64,000 nucleotides of DNA from Hyperoodon ampullatus (GCA_949752795.1 OX457075.1:8174001-8238000), one strand, 5' to 3'. Shown: positions 43,290 through 55,919, counted from the first letter of the stretch. Notes: a model not told the origin generated them from the letters alone. A program made the numbers and translations.

Positions 43290-45880
43290 CTGGGGACTTC
43301 TGGGTAAAATGAAGTTGTGATTATGAAGGTTTAATTTCTGCCTCAGAGAATCCTACAAAAATGACCTATAAGATTAAAAATAAGGTAGGAAAAACATATA
43401 GCAGTGCCAGGGACCAGGAAGGGTGTTGCCTATAATCCAGCATGGAAGTTCAACAAAGTTTAAGTAAATAATGACATTGGATCTAATGAAACATACATCA
43501 GATCTCTTAATATATACAGAATCATGTACTCTCTAAATAGCAATACATCTTCTTTTGAAACAGCCATGCTATGTTTATGAAAATTAATCTACTCTTGGCT
43601 ACAAAGAAATCTTCAATAAATTTCAAAGACCAGAAATTTCACAGGCCCCAATGTCTGATCAAGAAGCAAAAATAAGACATTCTAATAAAAGTGCATATGT
43701 AAACAATCACTTGGACATTAGAAAGAAAAAAAACAACTTTTTCATAGAATGAAATAAAAAGCAAATAGAATCTATAATTACAGACTATTTAGAAAGAAAC
43801 CAATAAATATAGATGCATTTGAAAAATGAATAAAATAATTATCTTCCCAAAATATTTTATGGGAAAATATTCAAGAAGCAAATACTTCTTATCCTATTTA
43901 AGCCATTTCAGAGCATAGGAAAAGGTGGAAAACTTCCCAGTTAGCTTCCCAGCTGTTATAATATTAAACCCAAAACATGACAATACTTTAGATATAAAAA
44001 CTATAGGTCAATCCCATTTTTGAGTATAAGTGCAAAAATCCTTGAAATATTAACTAATTGTATCCAATAGAATTCTGAAGGATGACTATAGGTGGCCAGA
44101 AAAGGATTATTCCAGAGATGCAAAGATGCTTTAGCATTAATCTATTTTAAATAATATTCACCATACCAATAGCCAAGCAAAATTATGACAGTATCTTGAT
44201 AGATGCCCCAAAAGATTTTATAAAATTTAATTTCCATTCATAATTAATTATAAACACAATTCTTATGAAACTTGAAGTATAAAAATACTTGAACATGATG
44301 AATGACCGGTATATGAAATAAAAAGCCATAAATATATTTAAATAATAAAACACTAGACAGTCCCATTTAAGTCTATGAAACATACTGGCTACCAGCACTA
44401 TCATTTAGAATTCTGAGAGTCCCAGAAATAGGACAGGAAAATATGAAGCTTAAATACTGGAAAGGACAAGAAAAATTTTGATGTAATTTACAGATTATAC
44501 TCTTGATAACCTGGAAAATCTATAAGATAGATTTGGAAAACTATTAGCATTAAAGAGTACTTAATAAGATGGCTAGTTACAAAATAAATATACAAGCCTT
44601 CATAGGTTTACTCTACACTATAAACAAACTATTGGATAATATATGAATAAAAATCCCACTCATACAGCATCCAAAGATCATTCAATTTCTGGAAAATAAG
44701 CAACACTAAAATTTGCACTAACTACATGAAGAAAATTTCATACTTGTACTGAAACATAAAAGACGGCTTTAATTAATAAGCATGCATGTGTTTCTCAGTT
44801 GATAGAAAAAACAGTAATTTATAACTTTAATGTAATTACAATCAAAATTTGAATAGAAACTGGAAAACATTAATGAATGATACTAAAGTTTGTACAGACA
44901 ATACAGAAATTTTGATAGAGAAGACATGAGGTGTTGCTTATTCTTGCACATAAAAAAATTGTGGTATAAGAGCTAAAATAGTAAAAACTGAGAGAGACAG
45001 ACAGACAGACATAGATCAGTGAAACTAAATTGAAAGTCCAAAACTGACTGAAGTGTTTTTCTGGGATTTTGTATATGTGGAAAATATAGCATTTCAAATC
45101 AATGGAGAATCTATTAAACAAATATATTGGTTAATAGATTGTATTCAGATAACTAATTAAATAATTGGAACTATATACATACAGCCCAACTTACACCTTA
45201 GTCCAAAATTGATTCCAGATGTATTAAACCATTTAATGCCAAAACTTAAAAACATATAAGTAAGAGTAGAAAAATATAGCTGACTTCCTAGCTGCTGTGA
45301 GGGAGAAGGCCTTTTTAAGCATTAAAGCAAGGGGAAAACTATAAGGGAAAAAGTTGACAGATATCATTACATTAAATTTAGTTCCTAAACCATAATATGT
45401 AAAAATAAAAACAAGATTATAATTTTTGGAAAGTAACTGGGACATATATAATATCTATAGCAACTTTCATACAAAGAGAAATTAATAAAAAATTTCAAAA
45501 GCAAAATGTGTGAGTGCCATGGATCAATCATTAGGGAAAACATATTCAAATAGCTCAGAAACATATAAAATTATGTTTAAATGACCTCATCAAAGAAATG
45601 TAAATTAAAATAATGATACTTTATTTTGCCTATGAAATTGGCACAATTAAAAAATAGTTAACATGGAAAAGTTTTGTGGTATATTATTTAGTGGTAAAGA
45701 GTGGTATCAAAACAATATGTATAGGATATGATCTCGGTTGTATTTTAAAAGTATGCAGCATACAATATACGCACATATACAAAATGGGCCATTTTAGTTT
45801 TTATCTTGGTGTTCTTCTGTGGTTTTAACATTTAATAGATATATGCATGACTTTTGTAATCAGAAAACATTTCAAAATGT
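43290..45880 (+). mobile_element. Ancient L1/HAL1-type LINE relic
   Basis: About 2.6 kb of AT-rich sequence. AAAAGGATTATTCCAGAGATG, AAGATGCTTTAGCATTAATC and TCTTGATAGATGCCCCAAAAG match the L1 reverse transcriptase region at nucleotide level. The 3' end ATGCATGACTTTTGTAATCAG resembles HAL1/old L1M termini. Open frames are short and mostly on the wrong strand, so it is long dead. HAL1 against L1M cannot be decided by eye. Confidence 0.75.
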
Positions 45881-45929
45881 AGAGAATGAATTTTAAAAGT
45901 ATAAATCAAAAGCAGAAAGTAGACAAGGG

Positions 45930-46870
45930 CTGCTGTAGTCATGTAAAGTAGAAAGTCAAAACAGAGGCAAACACGTTGGAGACTGAAAGGAAACAGTCTA
46001 TTTCAGAATTGCTAAGGTCACTAGTGGTAGATGGCAGGGGAAAGGGAAGAAAGGGAAAAAGAGCCAAACAGGGCTCCCAGCCTTTATTTGGGCCACTGGG
46101 TGGAATGATGGTGATGGTCTTGCTCACTGAGATAGGATCAGTGGACCAGACGTGGATGGTCGGTGGAATGCAGGTGCTGATATATTGAGTTTGAAGTACC
46201 TATTGGCTCTCTACCAGGAAAGGTTGCAATTCAGAAGGAAAGTCTGAATGAGATATATCTCTATCTCCAACTATCTATCTATCTATCTACCTGTCATCTA
46301 TCAATCTATCTATCTATCATCTATCAATCTATCCACCTACCTATCTATCATCTATCTATCTATCTGGAAGACGTTAACATATAGATGGCTACTGGAGCTG
46401 GGATGGGGTCACACAGTTGCAGAGAAGAGGGCTGAGCCCAGAACTTTGAAGAACACCTACATTTAAGGGACATCTTTGAAGATATGGGATGAGGAAGAAG
46501 AAACTATGAACAAGTCTGGGAATTAAGAAAAAAGCCAAGAGAATGGACTCGTGGAGTCCAAAGGTGGAGAAGCAATCCAAGATCTAACAGGCGTGAGAGC
46601 CATGAAAACACTGAAAGATGCACCCTTGACTGCTGAAGATGGGGGCCAGGTTAGGGTGGTACATTTCAGGGAAGAGAGAAGAATCAATAGCATCCAGTGT
46701 TGCCAAAGGGTCGGGAAAATGAAGGCATAAGAAGTATAGACTAAGGAGGCAGTGGGATTTGGGCAAGAGCTAGTTAGATGGAGCAGTAGCGTGGGGCCTG
46801 ACCAGGTACATTGAGGAGAGAGATGGAGGAGAGGAAGTGGAGATGGGGAGTGAGAGAGCTTTTTTGGACC
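45930..46870 (+). repeat. Ancient interspersed repeat, interrupted by ATCT microsatellite
   Basis: CCACTGGGTGGAATGATGGT, CTCACTGAGATAGGATCAG, AACATATAGATGGCTACTGG and GAACACCTACATTTAAGGG follow in order a recurring old repeat. The ATCT tract at 46254-46366 lies inside it. Confidence 0.55.
46254..46366. repeat. ATCT microsatellite
   Basis: About 28 interrupted CTAT units with CATC, CACC and TCAAT variants. Confidence 0.95.
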
Positions 46871-47589
46871 ATCTTGGCTGTGAATGGGGTAGAGGCAGAG
46901 GGTGGAAGCTACGGGGGCCATGGAGGTATTTTTACTTCTAAGCTGTCTTCAACTTGACCTTGTTTTCATGCTGATGAAGAGGAAGGGTGTGTGGGGTGGG
47001 GAGTTGGGGCAACAGTGGGGAGCACAGAGGAGATAAGTGGTTAGATGCGCTCTCCTAGGGAAAGAGCAGAAGTGGAGCTCTGGGCCCAAGTGGGTCATGC
47101 TTCATCTCGGCCGTGATGGAAGGACGATGGGGGTGTGTGTGTGTGTGTGTACATATGTGTGTGTATGTGTGCGTGTAGGGGGTGGCTGGCTAGTGGACTT
47201 AGCTGGGGAAGGAATGGGTCAGGGAGAGGAGTCGCTTCCAAGAGCACATTCTCCATATGTGGTTGGCGCCTTTTAAAAGGTTAAAGTGATCTTGCAATTG
47301 AGAGAAGCATCGTGAAAGCCAGGGTCAGCCACGGACACGGCTGTTGGACCATGAGACTCTTACAGAAGACAGAGAATGGCAACGTTGTTTTGTGTACTCA
47401 CCGTCCTACCCACCCCGAGTAGGTTTCTCCATCTCCCCATAACCTGGCCACCTGTCTTTAGCAACCAAGCTTGGCCCCTAGTAGGGTTTCTCCCCTTCGA
47501 CTCCATGTTAGATCTTGGATATCTCTTGGCTTCTATTTTCATCGTGAAGTAGGAGCTGAATTAGTTTACTGAGAGAGATGGAAGATGGA
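46871..47589. other. Unique sequence with TG microsatellite
   Basis: GT repeat with CATA and GC interruptions at 47132-47177. Otherwise no recognised feature. Confidence 0.5.
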
Positions 47590-47990
47590 GTGCAATGTGG
47601 AACTTAAGATTTAAAATACCAGTTTTACTCTGCGGGGGAGAGCATTTCAGGTAGATAGAGCAGCAATGGGGAAGGCCCTGGGAGGGACAATCTCTGTGTC
47701 ACTGAAGAAAGAGCAAGGAGATCACGGTGGACAGGGAGCGATGCGAGAAGTGCAAGGTGAGGTCACAGAGGGAGCTAGGGGTCAGATCGTGCAGAAGGGT
47801 GTTACAATGGTCCAGGGGAGGGATACCTAGGCTGTTAAAGCGGGGTGGGGTGGTGAGAGAAGTGAGATGCAGACTATATCTTGTCCCAAAGCATCTGTAG
47901 ATGGATAACACTTGAGGCCAGGACGGTGCTGAGGATTTTACTCCGAGTAGCTGATTGAATGGTGGTGCCATCACTGAGAAAGGAAAATGT
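47590..47990 (+). repeat. Ancient interspersed repeat, second partial copy
   Basis: GAGCATTTCAGGTAGATAG, AATGGGGAAGGCCCTGGG, GGTCAGATCGTGCAGAAGGG, TTACAATGGTCCAGGGG and GGTGGTGCCATCACTGAGAA run in the consensus order that precedes and overlaps the 45930 copy. A separate insertion or a local rearrangement. Confidence 0.55.
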
Positions 47991-48269
47991 TAATGAAGAA
48001 GATGAATATCCGGCAAGGCTGATCAAGTAAAATAGAGAAGATGCAAACACGTACAATATTAAGCTAAATGAGAGATATCACAGGTGAAATAGAGTTTGAA
48101 AATGTTGGAAGAAAAATTCTAACAGCAATGAATCCATCTGTTAGTGTACTAAGGTAAAATGGGGAATGCTTGGGAAAAAACTATCACAATTGGCAAAAAG
48201 TAAATGAAAATATGACAAAATCAATAGCTATTTTAAAAATTGAAATAATTTTTATTATTGCTTCACCCT

Positions 48270-48535
48270 CTAAGTATATGTGTATATGTATACATATATA
48301 TGTACATATATGTGTGTGTGTATATATATATATATATACACTAGATATATAAGTAAATATATTCCTAAGCCAAGATTATTATATATGTGAATTATATGAC
48401 TTTTGTTAGTTATTTATTTTAATGTACACATACATATGTATGTCTGTGTGTGTGTATATACAAGGAAATATATTTCTAAGCCTAGATTATTATATATATA
48501 TGAGTTTTACTATTTTTATTTATTTATTTATTTAT
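48270..48535. repeat. TA/TG-rich tract with a diverged ~111-bp duplication
   Basis: AAGTAAATATATTCCTAAGC (48351) and AAGGAAATATATTTCTAAGC (48462) each begin about 40 bp of similar sequence, each preceded by TG/TA repeats. Offset 111 bp. Confidence 0.8.
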
Positions 48536-48536
48536 T

Positions 48537-48765
48537 TTTAATTATAGTTGATTTACTTTATTATATTAGTTTCAGGTGTACAACCTAGTGTACAATCTAC
48601 AACCTAGGTTATACCCCATTTAAAGTTATTATAAAGTGTTGGCTATATCCCAACAATAAACCTTACATCTTATTTATTTTATACAGAGTAGTTTATACCT
48701 CTTAATCCCCTATTCCTACCTTGCCCCTCCCCCATCCCTCTTCTCACTTTCAAGAGACAAATAAT
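48537..48765 (-). mobile_element. Old L1 3' UTR fragment
   Basis: ATAGTTGATTTACTTTATTA, TTTCAGGTGTACAACC, TCTTATTTATTTTATACAG and CTCTTAATCCCCTATTCC match an older L1MA-like 3' UTR. Diverged. Confidence 0.8.
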
Positions 48766-50039
48766 TGTATTTAATTTTTCAAATAGAAAATGAGAGAAAA
48801 CCGCCCAATTTATTTTTAAGGGAGGGGGGGCGTGTATTTGATATTCTCTTCTCTCCTCGCCACCTTATGTACCAAATCATTTCACCAGTAAAACTCCTAC
48901 ATGCCTTCTCACAGGCTGGCCACATATATGGTGGTGTTACAGATTTCAGGGTGATGTGACTTCCTCCAGTGATGAGCTGGATTTTGTAAGAATTAAAGAA
49001 AGAAGGAAGACAGGTGGGGGACTCAGGGCAGGTATTGGGAGGTGTGTGGACAGAGGGGGGGATGGTCATCCCCTAGCACATTCTTGGCGCTAAATACAAC
49101 AAAACAGGTCTATTCTATATCCAGGAAGTCTGTATATGGCATCTTTTCACTGCGGCCTTCTTGTTGAAGATTCCTGGTGAAAAGACCTCTTACAGTTCTT
49201 TCTTCTTTCACCTTTCTTCCCTTTTCTTTGGTCAGAAATCTTGTTCCTGTTTTGTGGAAGGACATGGCCTAGAGCCTGTCCATTGGGTGACTGCAGAGCC
49301 TTCCCTAGCCTTTCTGCCTGGATTAACTGCTTCCCCTACATCCACCCCATGACTGTTTTTGAGTGCCTTTACCTTGGGACTCTCCTGTCACCTCTGGGCT
49401 CCATCCCTGAGACACCAGCTCCTCTGATTCTGAAAAAAATGGTGGACATGAGCTTTGGACCCCTTCTTAACATCTGGGTTTATTAAATAGAGCTGAGTGG
49501 CAAATGATTCATTTGGAAGGTCTGGGGAGTGACCTGAGTGGCAAAGAAAAGTCTCCCTGCAATTCTAAAGGTGGCTGGCCATCTGGCCTGGCAAAGACAC
49601 TCATTTTACATTTCCACTGGTACATGACTGAAATCACTTACCATTAAGTTCTATTTGAATAAAATAGTAGTAGACATTTAGGTAATATTACAGGGCAATA
49701 AATGTTTAAGAGTCTTAGGGGTATGAGCTTTCCAAACGTAGTTCAGACCCAGATGCTAAAAGTACTTCATATGTATATATTATACATACATATAACCTTT
49801 TCAGACTTTTGGCTTTTGCTCACATAATGAAAGAATTTTTCCCTTTCCCTTTTCTTTCACATTTTGAATTGTTTAAGACTTTCCTGGCTACAGTCCCCTC
49901 CCCTATCTTTCCCTTTTTTTTTTTTTTTTTAAATACACTGGGTAGAAGAAGCATGAGGGAAATGTACTTAAAATTCAAAATGCTTCCCCTTTATCATTAC
50001 CATGAATCAACACAATAAATGAGCCCCTTCAGAGCACGG
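48766..50039. other. Unique sequence
   Basis: Poly-T patch near 49914. No gene or clear repeat. Confidence 0.5.
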
Positions 50040-50150
50040 TAATAAGAATTTGATAAATCATCAGCCAAAAATTAACTAGATGTCAAAACAATCTTTGGGA
50101 AGTGTGATGGATTAGGGGTGATAGCAGCAATTAATCTCCCAGCATGAGTT
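50040..50150. promoter_or_regulatory. Candidate conserved non-coding element
   Basis: AATTTGATAAATCATCAGCC, AAAACAATCTTTGGG (SOX/TCF-like), TGGATTAGGGG (OTX/PITX-like) and CAGCAATTAATCTCC sit within 110 bp of unique sequence. Confidence 0.4.
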
Positions 50151-51399
50151 CACCAGAGAGACACAATGTAGGGAGATGGATGGGGGCAGTGGTTCAGGAC
50201 CTACAAGGTCAGGACTCTACTGAAAGGAGTGGGCGGAGGCTGCAGAGAGAGAGAGAGAAGAGAATCATCTCTGAGTCTGCAATACCCCGGCATCCAGCCG
50301 CTGAGCTGGAGGTCAGCTCTCTGCCTTTGAAAAGCGTTCTGTCTCCAGCTGCTCTCTCCCTGGTGAGGACAGCGCTTTTCCTCTTGTGCTAATAACTGCC
50401 ACAAGTCAGCTCGTGGGGCTCAACACATGGCCTCCAAGAGGGGGAGGCTTGGAGGGCTTAATTTACTGAGAGGGGTAGCTCCTTGTAAACAATGATGGGA
50501 GGGGGAGGGGTCTGGGAAGAGCCGGAGCAGTGACAGGAGCGCCTTGCCTCTGGGGGGTGCAAGGTTCGGCTCTGGCTGTTCCAGGGCCCAGCCCAGGGAA
50601 TAGTGAAACCTCCACAGAAAAGAGGAGAGGCCCCTCCGCAGGCGCCAATCTCATAAATCTCCCTGTTTTTGAAGAGCTGCCTCTTTTATTTGTTTTTTTT
50701 TTTTTTCCAGTAGAGTTCACAATATCTGAGGAAATGGCAGTTTGAGAAGAGGATGCAAAAGAGGTCCCTGTTTTTACCTTCCTGGCGAAGGCTGGTGAGG
50801 CTGGAATCCTCAAGTAGAGCCACATCTCCACGTTGTGGGATCACAGGCTCATGAGTCTAAACTGGCAAATGTAGGGCTGTGCTGACAGGGATGGTGGTGG
50901 TGAGAGGCAGTGAGCTGGGCATGAAGGAGGAGAAAGAGAGACACACAGTCCCATTTAGCCAGCGGGAGGATCACGTCTTCCACTGTCCTGGGAAACACTG
51001 CACACTCTTGGGGGGTGGGGTGAGGAGAGCTCCCATGAGTCCTATACAAGGGCTGCCATATTCGGGATGCACTGGGCCAGGCCATGGGAGCTGGGATTCT
51101 TGAGTTGTTCCTTTACTCCCCAAGGGAAATAGAATTCTTTACTATCAAAGATTCCTATGAGATTTACCTGGCCAGGGCTTTGATGCTGCTCCTGATAAAT
51201 TTGTAAGTGCTTCCTGGTTAGCTTTATAATAATCATAAAAACATTAGAATGCCTGGCAACTGTCTAATGTTTTTTGGTTTACAAAGCTCTGTGAGAACCC
51301 TGGGTCTTTCCCAAGGGACTCTTGATATTTTTCATGGCACACCTTCCTAGTACACACCAGAATCCTAGTATTTAGCCACTATATCATCTATTGGATACT
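50151..51399. other. Unique sequence
   Basis: GA-rich patch near 50245 and T-run near 50692. The minus-strand 122-codon open frame (50463-50831) is unassigned. Confidence 0.45.
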
Positions 51400-51475
51400 C
51401 TTCGGTCTTCACATAAAGAAAGTGAGGTGAGAAAGGTTAAAGGATGTGTCGGATATCACTAAACTGATGAGATGG
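51400..51475 (-). mobile_element. Degraded MIR-like fragment
   Basis: AAAGTGAGGTGAGAAAGGTT and AAAGGATGTGTCGG weakly match the MIR reverse complement. Confidence 0.35.
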
Positions 51476-51754
51476 TAAAGAATACTTGATCCTCTCACCT
51501 TTGCCTTCCAGGGCATTTCTCATCTTTAAAATCTCTAGCTCTGATATTGGGGAGGATTTGGGGTGGGGTGACGCTCTGTGGTTTCCAACTCAACCCAACC
51601 CGAATGCACAGAAAATATCCAGAGCCGAACATTTTTTAAAGCAAAGACTTAGCACTCTCTAGCTGCCAGGAATGAAGGATGGTAACCTGGTCTCGTCCTC
51701 AAGAGAAGGAAGAAAACTTGCAATAAAACTACCTCAGCAGAATGGAAGGTTCCC

Positions 51755-51890
51755 TACTGACTCACTGTTGACCTTGAGCCAGTGACTCTGTCTCTGTGTG
51801 TGGCGGTTTCCTCATCTGTAAAGGGGAACGCTAATCCTTCTACCTCATATGTGGTGAGAATCGAATGACTTTGGTGAACAATGCCTGCTA
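51755..51890 (+). mobile_element. MIR
   Basis: TTGACCTTGAGCCAGTGAC, GTTTCCTCATCTGTAAAGGG and GGTGAGAATCGAATGAC follow the MIR plus strand. Confidence 0.85.
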
Positions 51891-52679
51891 CATCGTTCTC
51901 CATAATTGTTGGTTAATGTTCTCCTGGAGTTGACGGCTTTGCCCTCTCTCCATCACGCCCATGAACTCTCTACTGCCTCCACAGGTCTTAAAGCAAGGTC
52001 TGGCTCTTGTTCTATGACTTCAAGCTCCACAATACCAAGGAAAAGGCTAAGGGTGCTGGTCCAGGCCACCCAGGCCATCTGGCCTCTGGCACTCTGGCCA
52101 ATGCCAGAATAAAAGGCTTGGGAATGTCAGGGCACCACCCTGTTTTCTCCCCTTCATAGGCTACTTCACCAAGGATTTGATGCCCAGCATTCAACCAATA
52201 TCCTGCTCTTGGACAGTACTTTACCTTTTCTCAAGTACCTTCTCATAAATTATCTTTTTCTTTCATGAGAGCTTGGATTAACCTAGGCCAGTCCTTCTTC
52301 CTTTTTCCTCTTCTATAAGCAGCCTCGCTGGGGAAGTTCCCAGATTCTTGTGATAAGCTGCAAACATCTGCTCAGGCTATTTAATTTTTCTGCAACCATA
52401 TTTTTTCGAATGATCATGAGGACTGTGATTTTAGATCTGGCCTTTTACAGAGGTCCTGCTGTTCCCTCTCCAGATTCGGGTCAGGGGGCAAGGGAAGTAG
52501 GTTGTTCTCTCCTCGATGAGAAGGGGATGTGAACACCAACGGGTTCTGGAAAGTTGAAGTGGTTCTTTAGGGCTGACGGGCCCAGACAGTTCATAACTGG
52601 CCTTGTTTTACTTTGCTCAATACAGAGTCAAGGATTTCCACAGAGATTTCATGCCTTTACTGTAAATACACTTCTGAAG
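51891..52679. other. Unique sequence
   Basis: No gene or clear repeat recognised. Confidence 0.5.
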
Positions 52680-52895
52680 ACTGACAGACATACACACGCA
52701 GGCACAAACCTCCACCCACAGTCATACTTTCAGTACATATATGTGGTCGAATATACTCACTGAGGTAAATACAAACTGATATCACACATGCACATGGTAA
52801 CACACATGGAGCCACACACAGAGACACCCATATATCCTCACACAGCCACATATGCAGACATAAATGTACACTGAGACACACACACACAGACAAGG
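52680..52895. repeat. Degenerate CA-rich tract
   Basis: Scattered CACA/CATA/ACAC units over about 210 bp. Probably a decayed dinucleotide repeat. Confidence 0.75.
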
Positions 52896-53223
52896 CACCA
52901 ATCCAGAAAAGAAACACACCAAGGACTTCTGCAGCATTACGCCTGCCTTGGTCTTGAGAATGATAGGTAAGCTTCTGAGGTCACGTGCTGTGTACCATCC
53001 CTTATCCTTCACTGTGTTTCCTAATGCTAGTTCTACACCCTGGATGCTAACTAACTACCCTTCATTGACCAGATAAGGGACTGATCCTCAGTAAGCAGGT
53101 GTGCAGCCTGGAGGTCAGCCTCAGAATTACTGGGAGACATAGTGTTATGGGTTGAATCATGTCTCCCCCAAAAAAGGCATGCTGAGGTCCTAACCCCCAG
53201 TACCTCAAAATGTGACCTTATGT

Positions 53224-53860
53224 TGCAGCCACTATGGAAAACAATATGGAGGTTGCTTTAAAAATTAAAAAAGAGTTGCCATATGATCCAGCAATCCCAC
53301 TCCTGGGCGTATATCTGGAGAAAACTCTAATTTGAAAAGACACATGCACCCCAATGCTCATAGCAGCACTATCTACAATAGTCAAGGCATGGAAACAACC
53401 TAAATGTCCACCGACGGGTGACTGGATAAAGAAGATGTGGAACATATATACAATGGAATACTACTCAGCCATAAAAACGAATGAAATAATGCCATTTGCA
53501 GCAACATGGATGGACCTAGAGATGACCATACTAAGTGAAGTAAGTCAGACAGAGAAAGACAAATACCATATGATATCACTTATGCGTGGAATCTAAAATA
53601 TGACACAAATAAACTTATCTACGAAACAGAAACAGACTCACAGACATAGAGAACAGACTTATGATTACCGAAGGGGAAATGGGGTGGGGGAGGGATAAAT
53701 TAGGAGTTTGGGATTAGCAGATACAAACTACTATATATAAAATAGGTAAACAACAGGGTCCTATCACATAGCACAGGGAACTATATACAATATCCTGCAG
53801 TAAGCCATAATGGAAAAGAATATGAAAAAGAATATATATATATATACACGTATATATGTG

Positions 53861-53941
<81 letters not shown>
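53224..53941 (+). mobile_element. L1 3' fragment nested in MLT1 LTR
   Basis: Begins TGCAGCCACTATGG. An ORF2 C-terminal remnant (open 53354-53596, ending MISLMRGI) and 3' UTR follow, then an unusual TA/TG tract instead of the usual 3' terminus and poly-A. A 9-bp TSD, ACCTTATGT, lies at 53215-53223 and 53942-53950. Confidence 0.97.
53830..53940. repeat. TA/TG microsatellite at the L1 3' end
   Basis: TATATA, ACGTATATATG, about twelve TG, TTT, then about twenty TA units, ending at the TSD. Confidence 0.97.
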
Positions 53942-53943
<2 letters not shown>

Positions 53944-54499
53944 CTTATGTGGAAAGAGGGCCATTGCAGACGTAATTGGTTACATTAAGAAGAGATCACA
54001 GGAGTAGGGTGGGCCCTACATCCAGTAGGACCAGTGTCCTTATAAGAAGAGGAGAGAAATACAGAGAGAGAGTGCCATGTGATGACAGAGGCGGAGCCTG
54101 GAATGATACAGCTGCCAGCCAAGGACCACCAAAGATGACAATCAAACCACCAGAAGCTAGGGAGAGGCAAAGAAGCGTGGTTTGGAAGGACCATGGGCCT
54201 GCTGACACCTTGCTTTTGGACTTCTAGCCTCCAGACTTGAGAGACAATGCTTTCCATTGTTGTAAGCCCTGCAGTGTGTGCCGCTTTGTTAAGTCCCTGG
54301 GGAACTAGTCCCCACACGGAATTTGAAAAGAAAAAGATGTATTCAATATTTTATGTAATTTTTATATTTCGAACATCAACACAAAACCGTCTTGTTTTAG
54401 AAGAACAAGCATCACAAATAAAGCACCACACATTCTTCTAGCAGGCGTGTGTAAGTAGGAGACGATAAGCCTTCTGGTCAAATCCTCCTATGCTCCCCC

Positions 54500-55000
54500 A
54501 TTTTCCTGGCTCAGAAACTAAGTCCTCGTGGTGGCCTCTGAGGTCTGCTCGACCTCCCCCGGTGCCTCTCTGACCTCGCGCTCCATCCCTCTCTACTTAT
54601 CTCCTCCAACTCCTCAAACACACCAGGCAAGGTCCTGTCTCACTGCCTCTGCAGGAGTCCTTTGCCCGCCTGGAATGTTCTGTCCCGCAAAGCCTCCTAG
54701 CTCACTCCCTTACACCTCTGCTCAGATGTCACCCTCTCGGTGAGGCCCGCAACCCCTAAAAATCACCCTCCTCTCAATCCTCCTTACTTTGTTCTATTTT
54801 TCCCCCTGGCTTATCACCTCCTGGCATACGACACAATTCACTCACTTTCTGTGTATATTGTCCATCTCCCCAGGGGCACGTTAGCTCCAAAAGAGCAGGG
54901 ATGTTTTGTTTTTTTGTTTCTGTTTTGTTCCCTGTCCGGTGCCTAGAATCCTGTTTGCCATTCACCAAGTGCTCAATATATCTTCCTGAATGAGTGGAAA
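54500..55000 (+). mobile_element. L2 LINE 3' end
   Basis: CCTGGAATGTTCTGTCCCGC, CTCAGATGTCACCCTCTCGG, TCTCCCCAGGGGCACGTTAG, GTGCCTAGAATCCTG and CAAGTGCTCAATATATCTTC run in L2 order. Diverged but clear. Confidence 0.88.
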
Positions 55001-55159
55001 CTTACTCTCCTGTGTCTCTGGTGTGCATGGCTGTCCCTCTCTGGGAAGTGTCAGAATCCCTGGGGATTTAATACATATAGGTTTATCTGGGGGAATCTTA
55101 GGTTTGAAAATGAAGAAGTACAAAGCTGGGTCCACCGTGGCATTGAATGAGATGCTGTG

Positions 55160-55310
55160 GAGGCCAGTGGATGGAGCCCTGAGCTGGGGCCTCGGGTGGA
55201 TCATCTGTAAAAGACAGATGAGCCCACCTGCAGCCTGTTACCCACTTCATGGTGGGTGTAGAGAAGATGGAGGAGATGATGCATTTAAAAGTGCTCGGAG
55301 GTCCTTAAAC
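55160..55310 (+). mobile_element. MIR fragment
   Basis: GATCATCTGTAAAAGACAG, TTCATGGTGGGTGTAGAG and GATGCATTTAAAAGTGCTCG follow MIR. Confidence 0.75.
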
Positions 55311-55919
55311 AAAAGGCCTGCTATGCAAATGGAGTGTTATTACATAAACTAAAACCCGAAGTGTATCAGGAAGTAGCTGAACTGAATTACAGCCCATCTC
55401 TGAGCAATTTTTTCCCCCTGAGAAATTTAATAGAACGGCCTACAAAACTATGATGCAATTTTCTTTCACATTTTCTTTCTTATCAAGTGTTCCTACCTTC
55501 TAAATTTCAGCGCAGGTGCTGTCTTCTTTTTTTCCTGGATGGTAAAACAGACCCACGAGAGAATTTCTGGATTGGACTGGATGGGGGTAAGCTGTGCAAA
55601 TCACTGGGCCGTGAAAAAGCTTTTAGAATTTCTCTTCTCTTACAGTGGTTCTTACTACAGGGAATACAACGTATGACTCAGAACAAATGGCTGCATATTT
55701 AATTATGTCAAACTCTAAAGCATTTTCTGTTTCATATTTCAAGTGTGTCTTGTTGTACAGGGGATGTTGAGAATTAAACTATGTGATGTTACTTCTTTTT
55801 AAGAGCAGAACTACAGAGTACAGACCCTGAATACTATTTCCTTCTTCCTTTGGCTCGTGGTCGTGTTATTTAGCTCCCTCTGCTGTTTGGAGGAAGCATG
55901 ACAAAGCTTTGGTTAACTG
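55311..55919. other. Unique sequence
   Basis: No recognised feature. The stretch 55365-55470 is AT-rich and repeat-free. Confidence 0.5.

Larger units (their letters stand above)
53143..54308 (+). mobile_element. MLT1-like LTR split by an L1
   Basis: Left part 53143-53223 starts TGTTATGGGTTGAATCATG and includes GTCCTAACCCCCAGTACC. The right part from 53942 continues CATTGCAGACGTAATTGG, GTGTCCTTATAAGAAGAGG and CTTCTAGCCTCCAGACTTG to about 54308. The two parts are contiguous once the L1 is removed. Confidence 0.93.
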
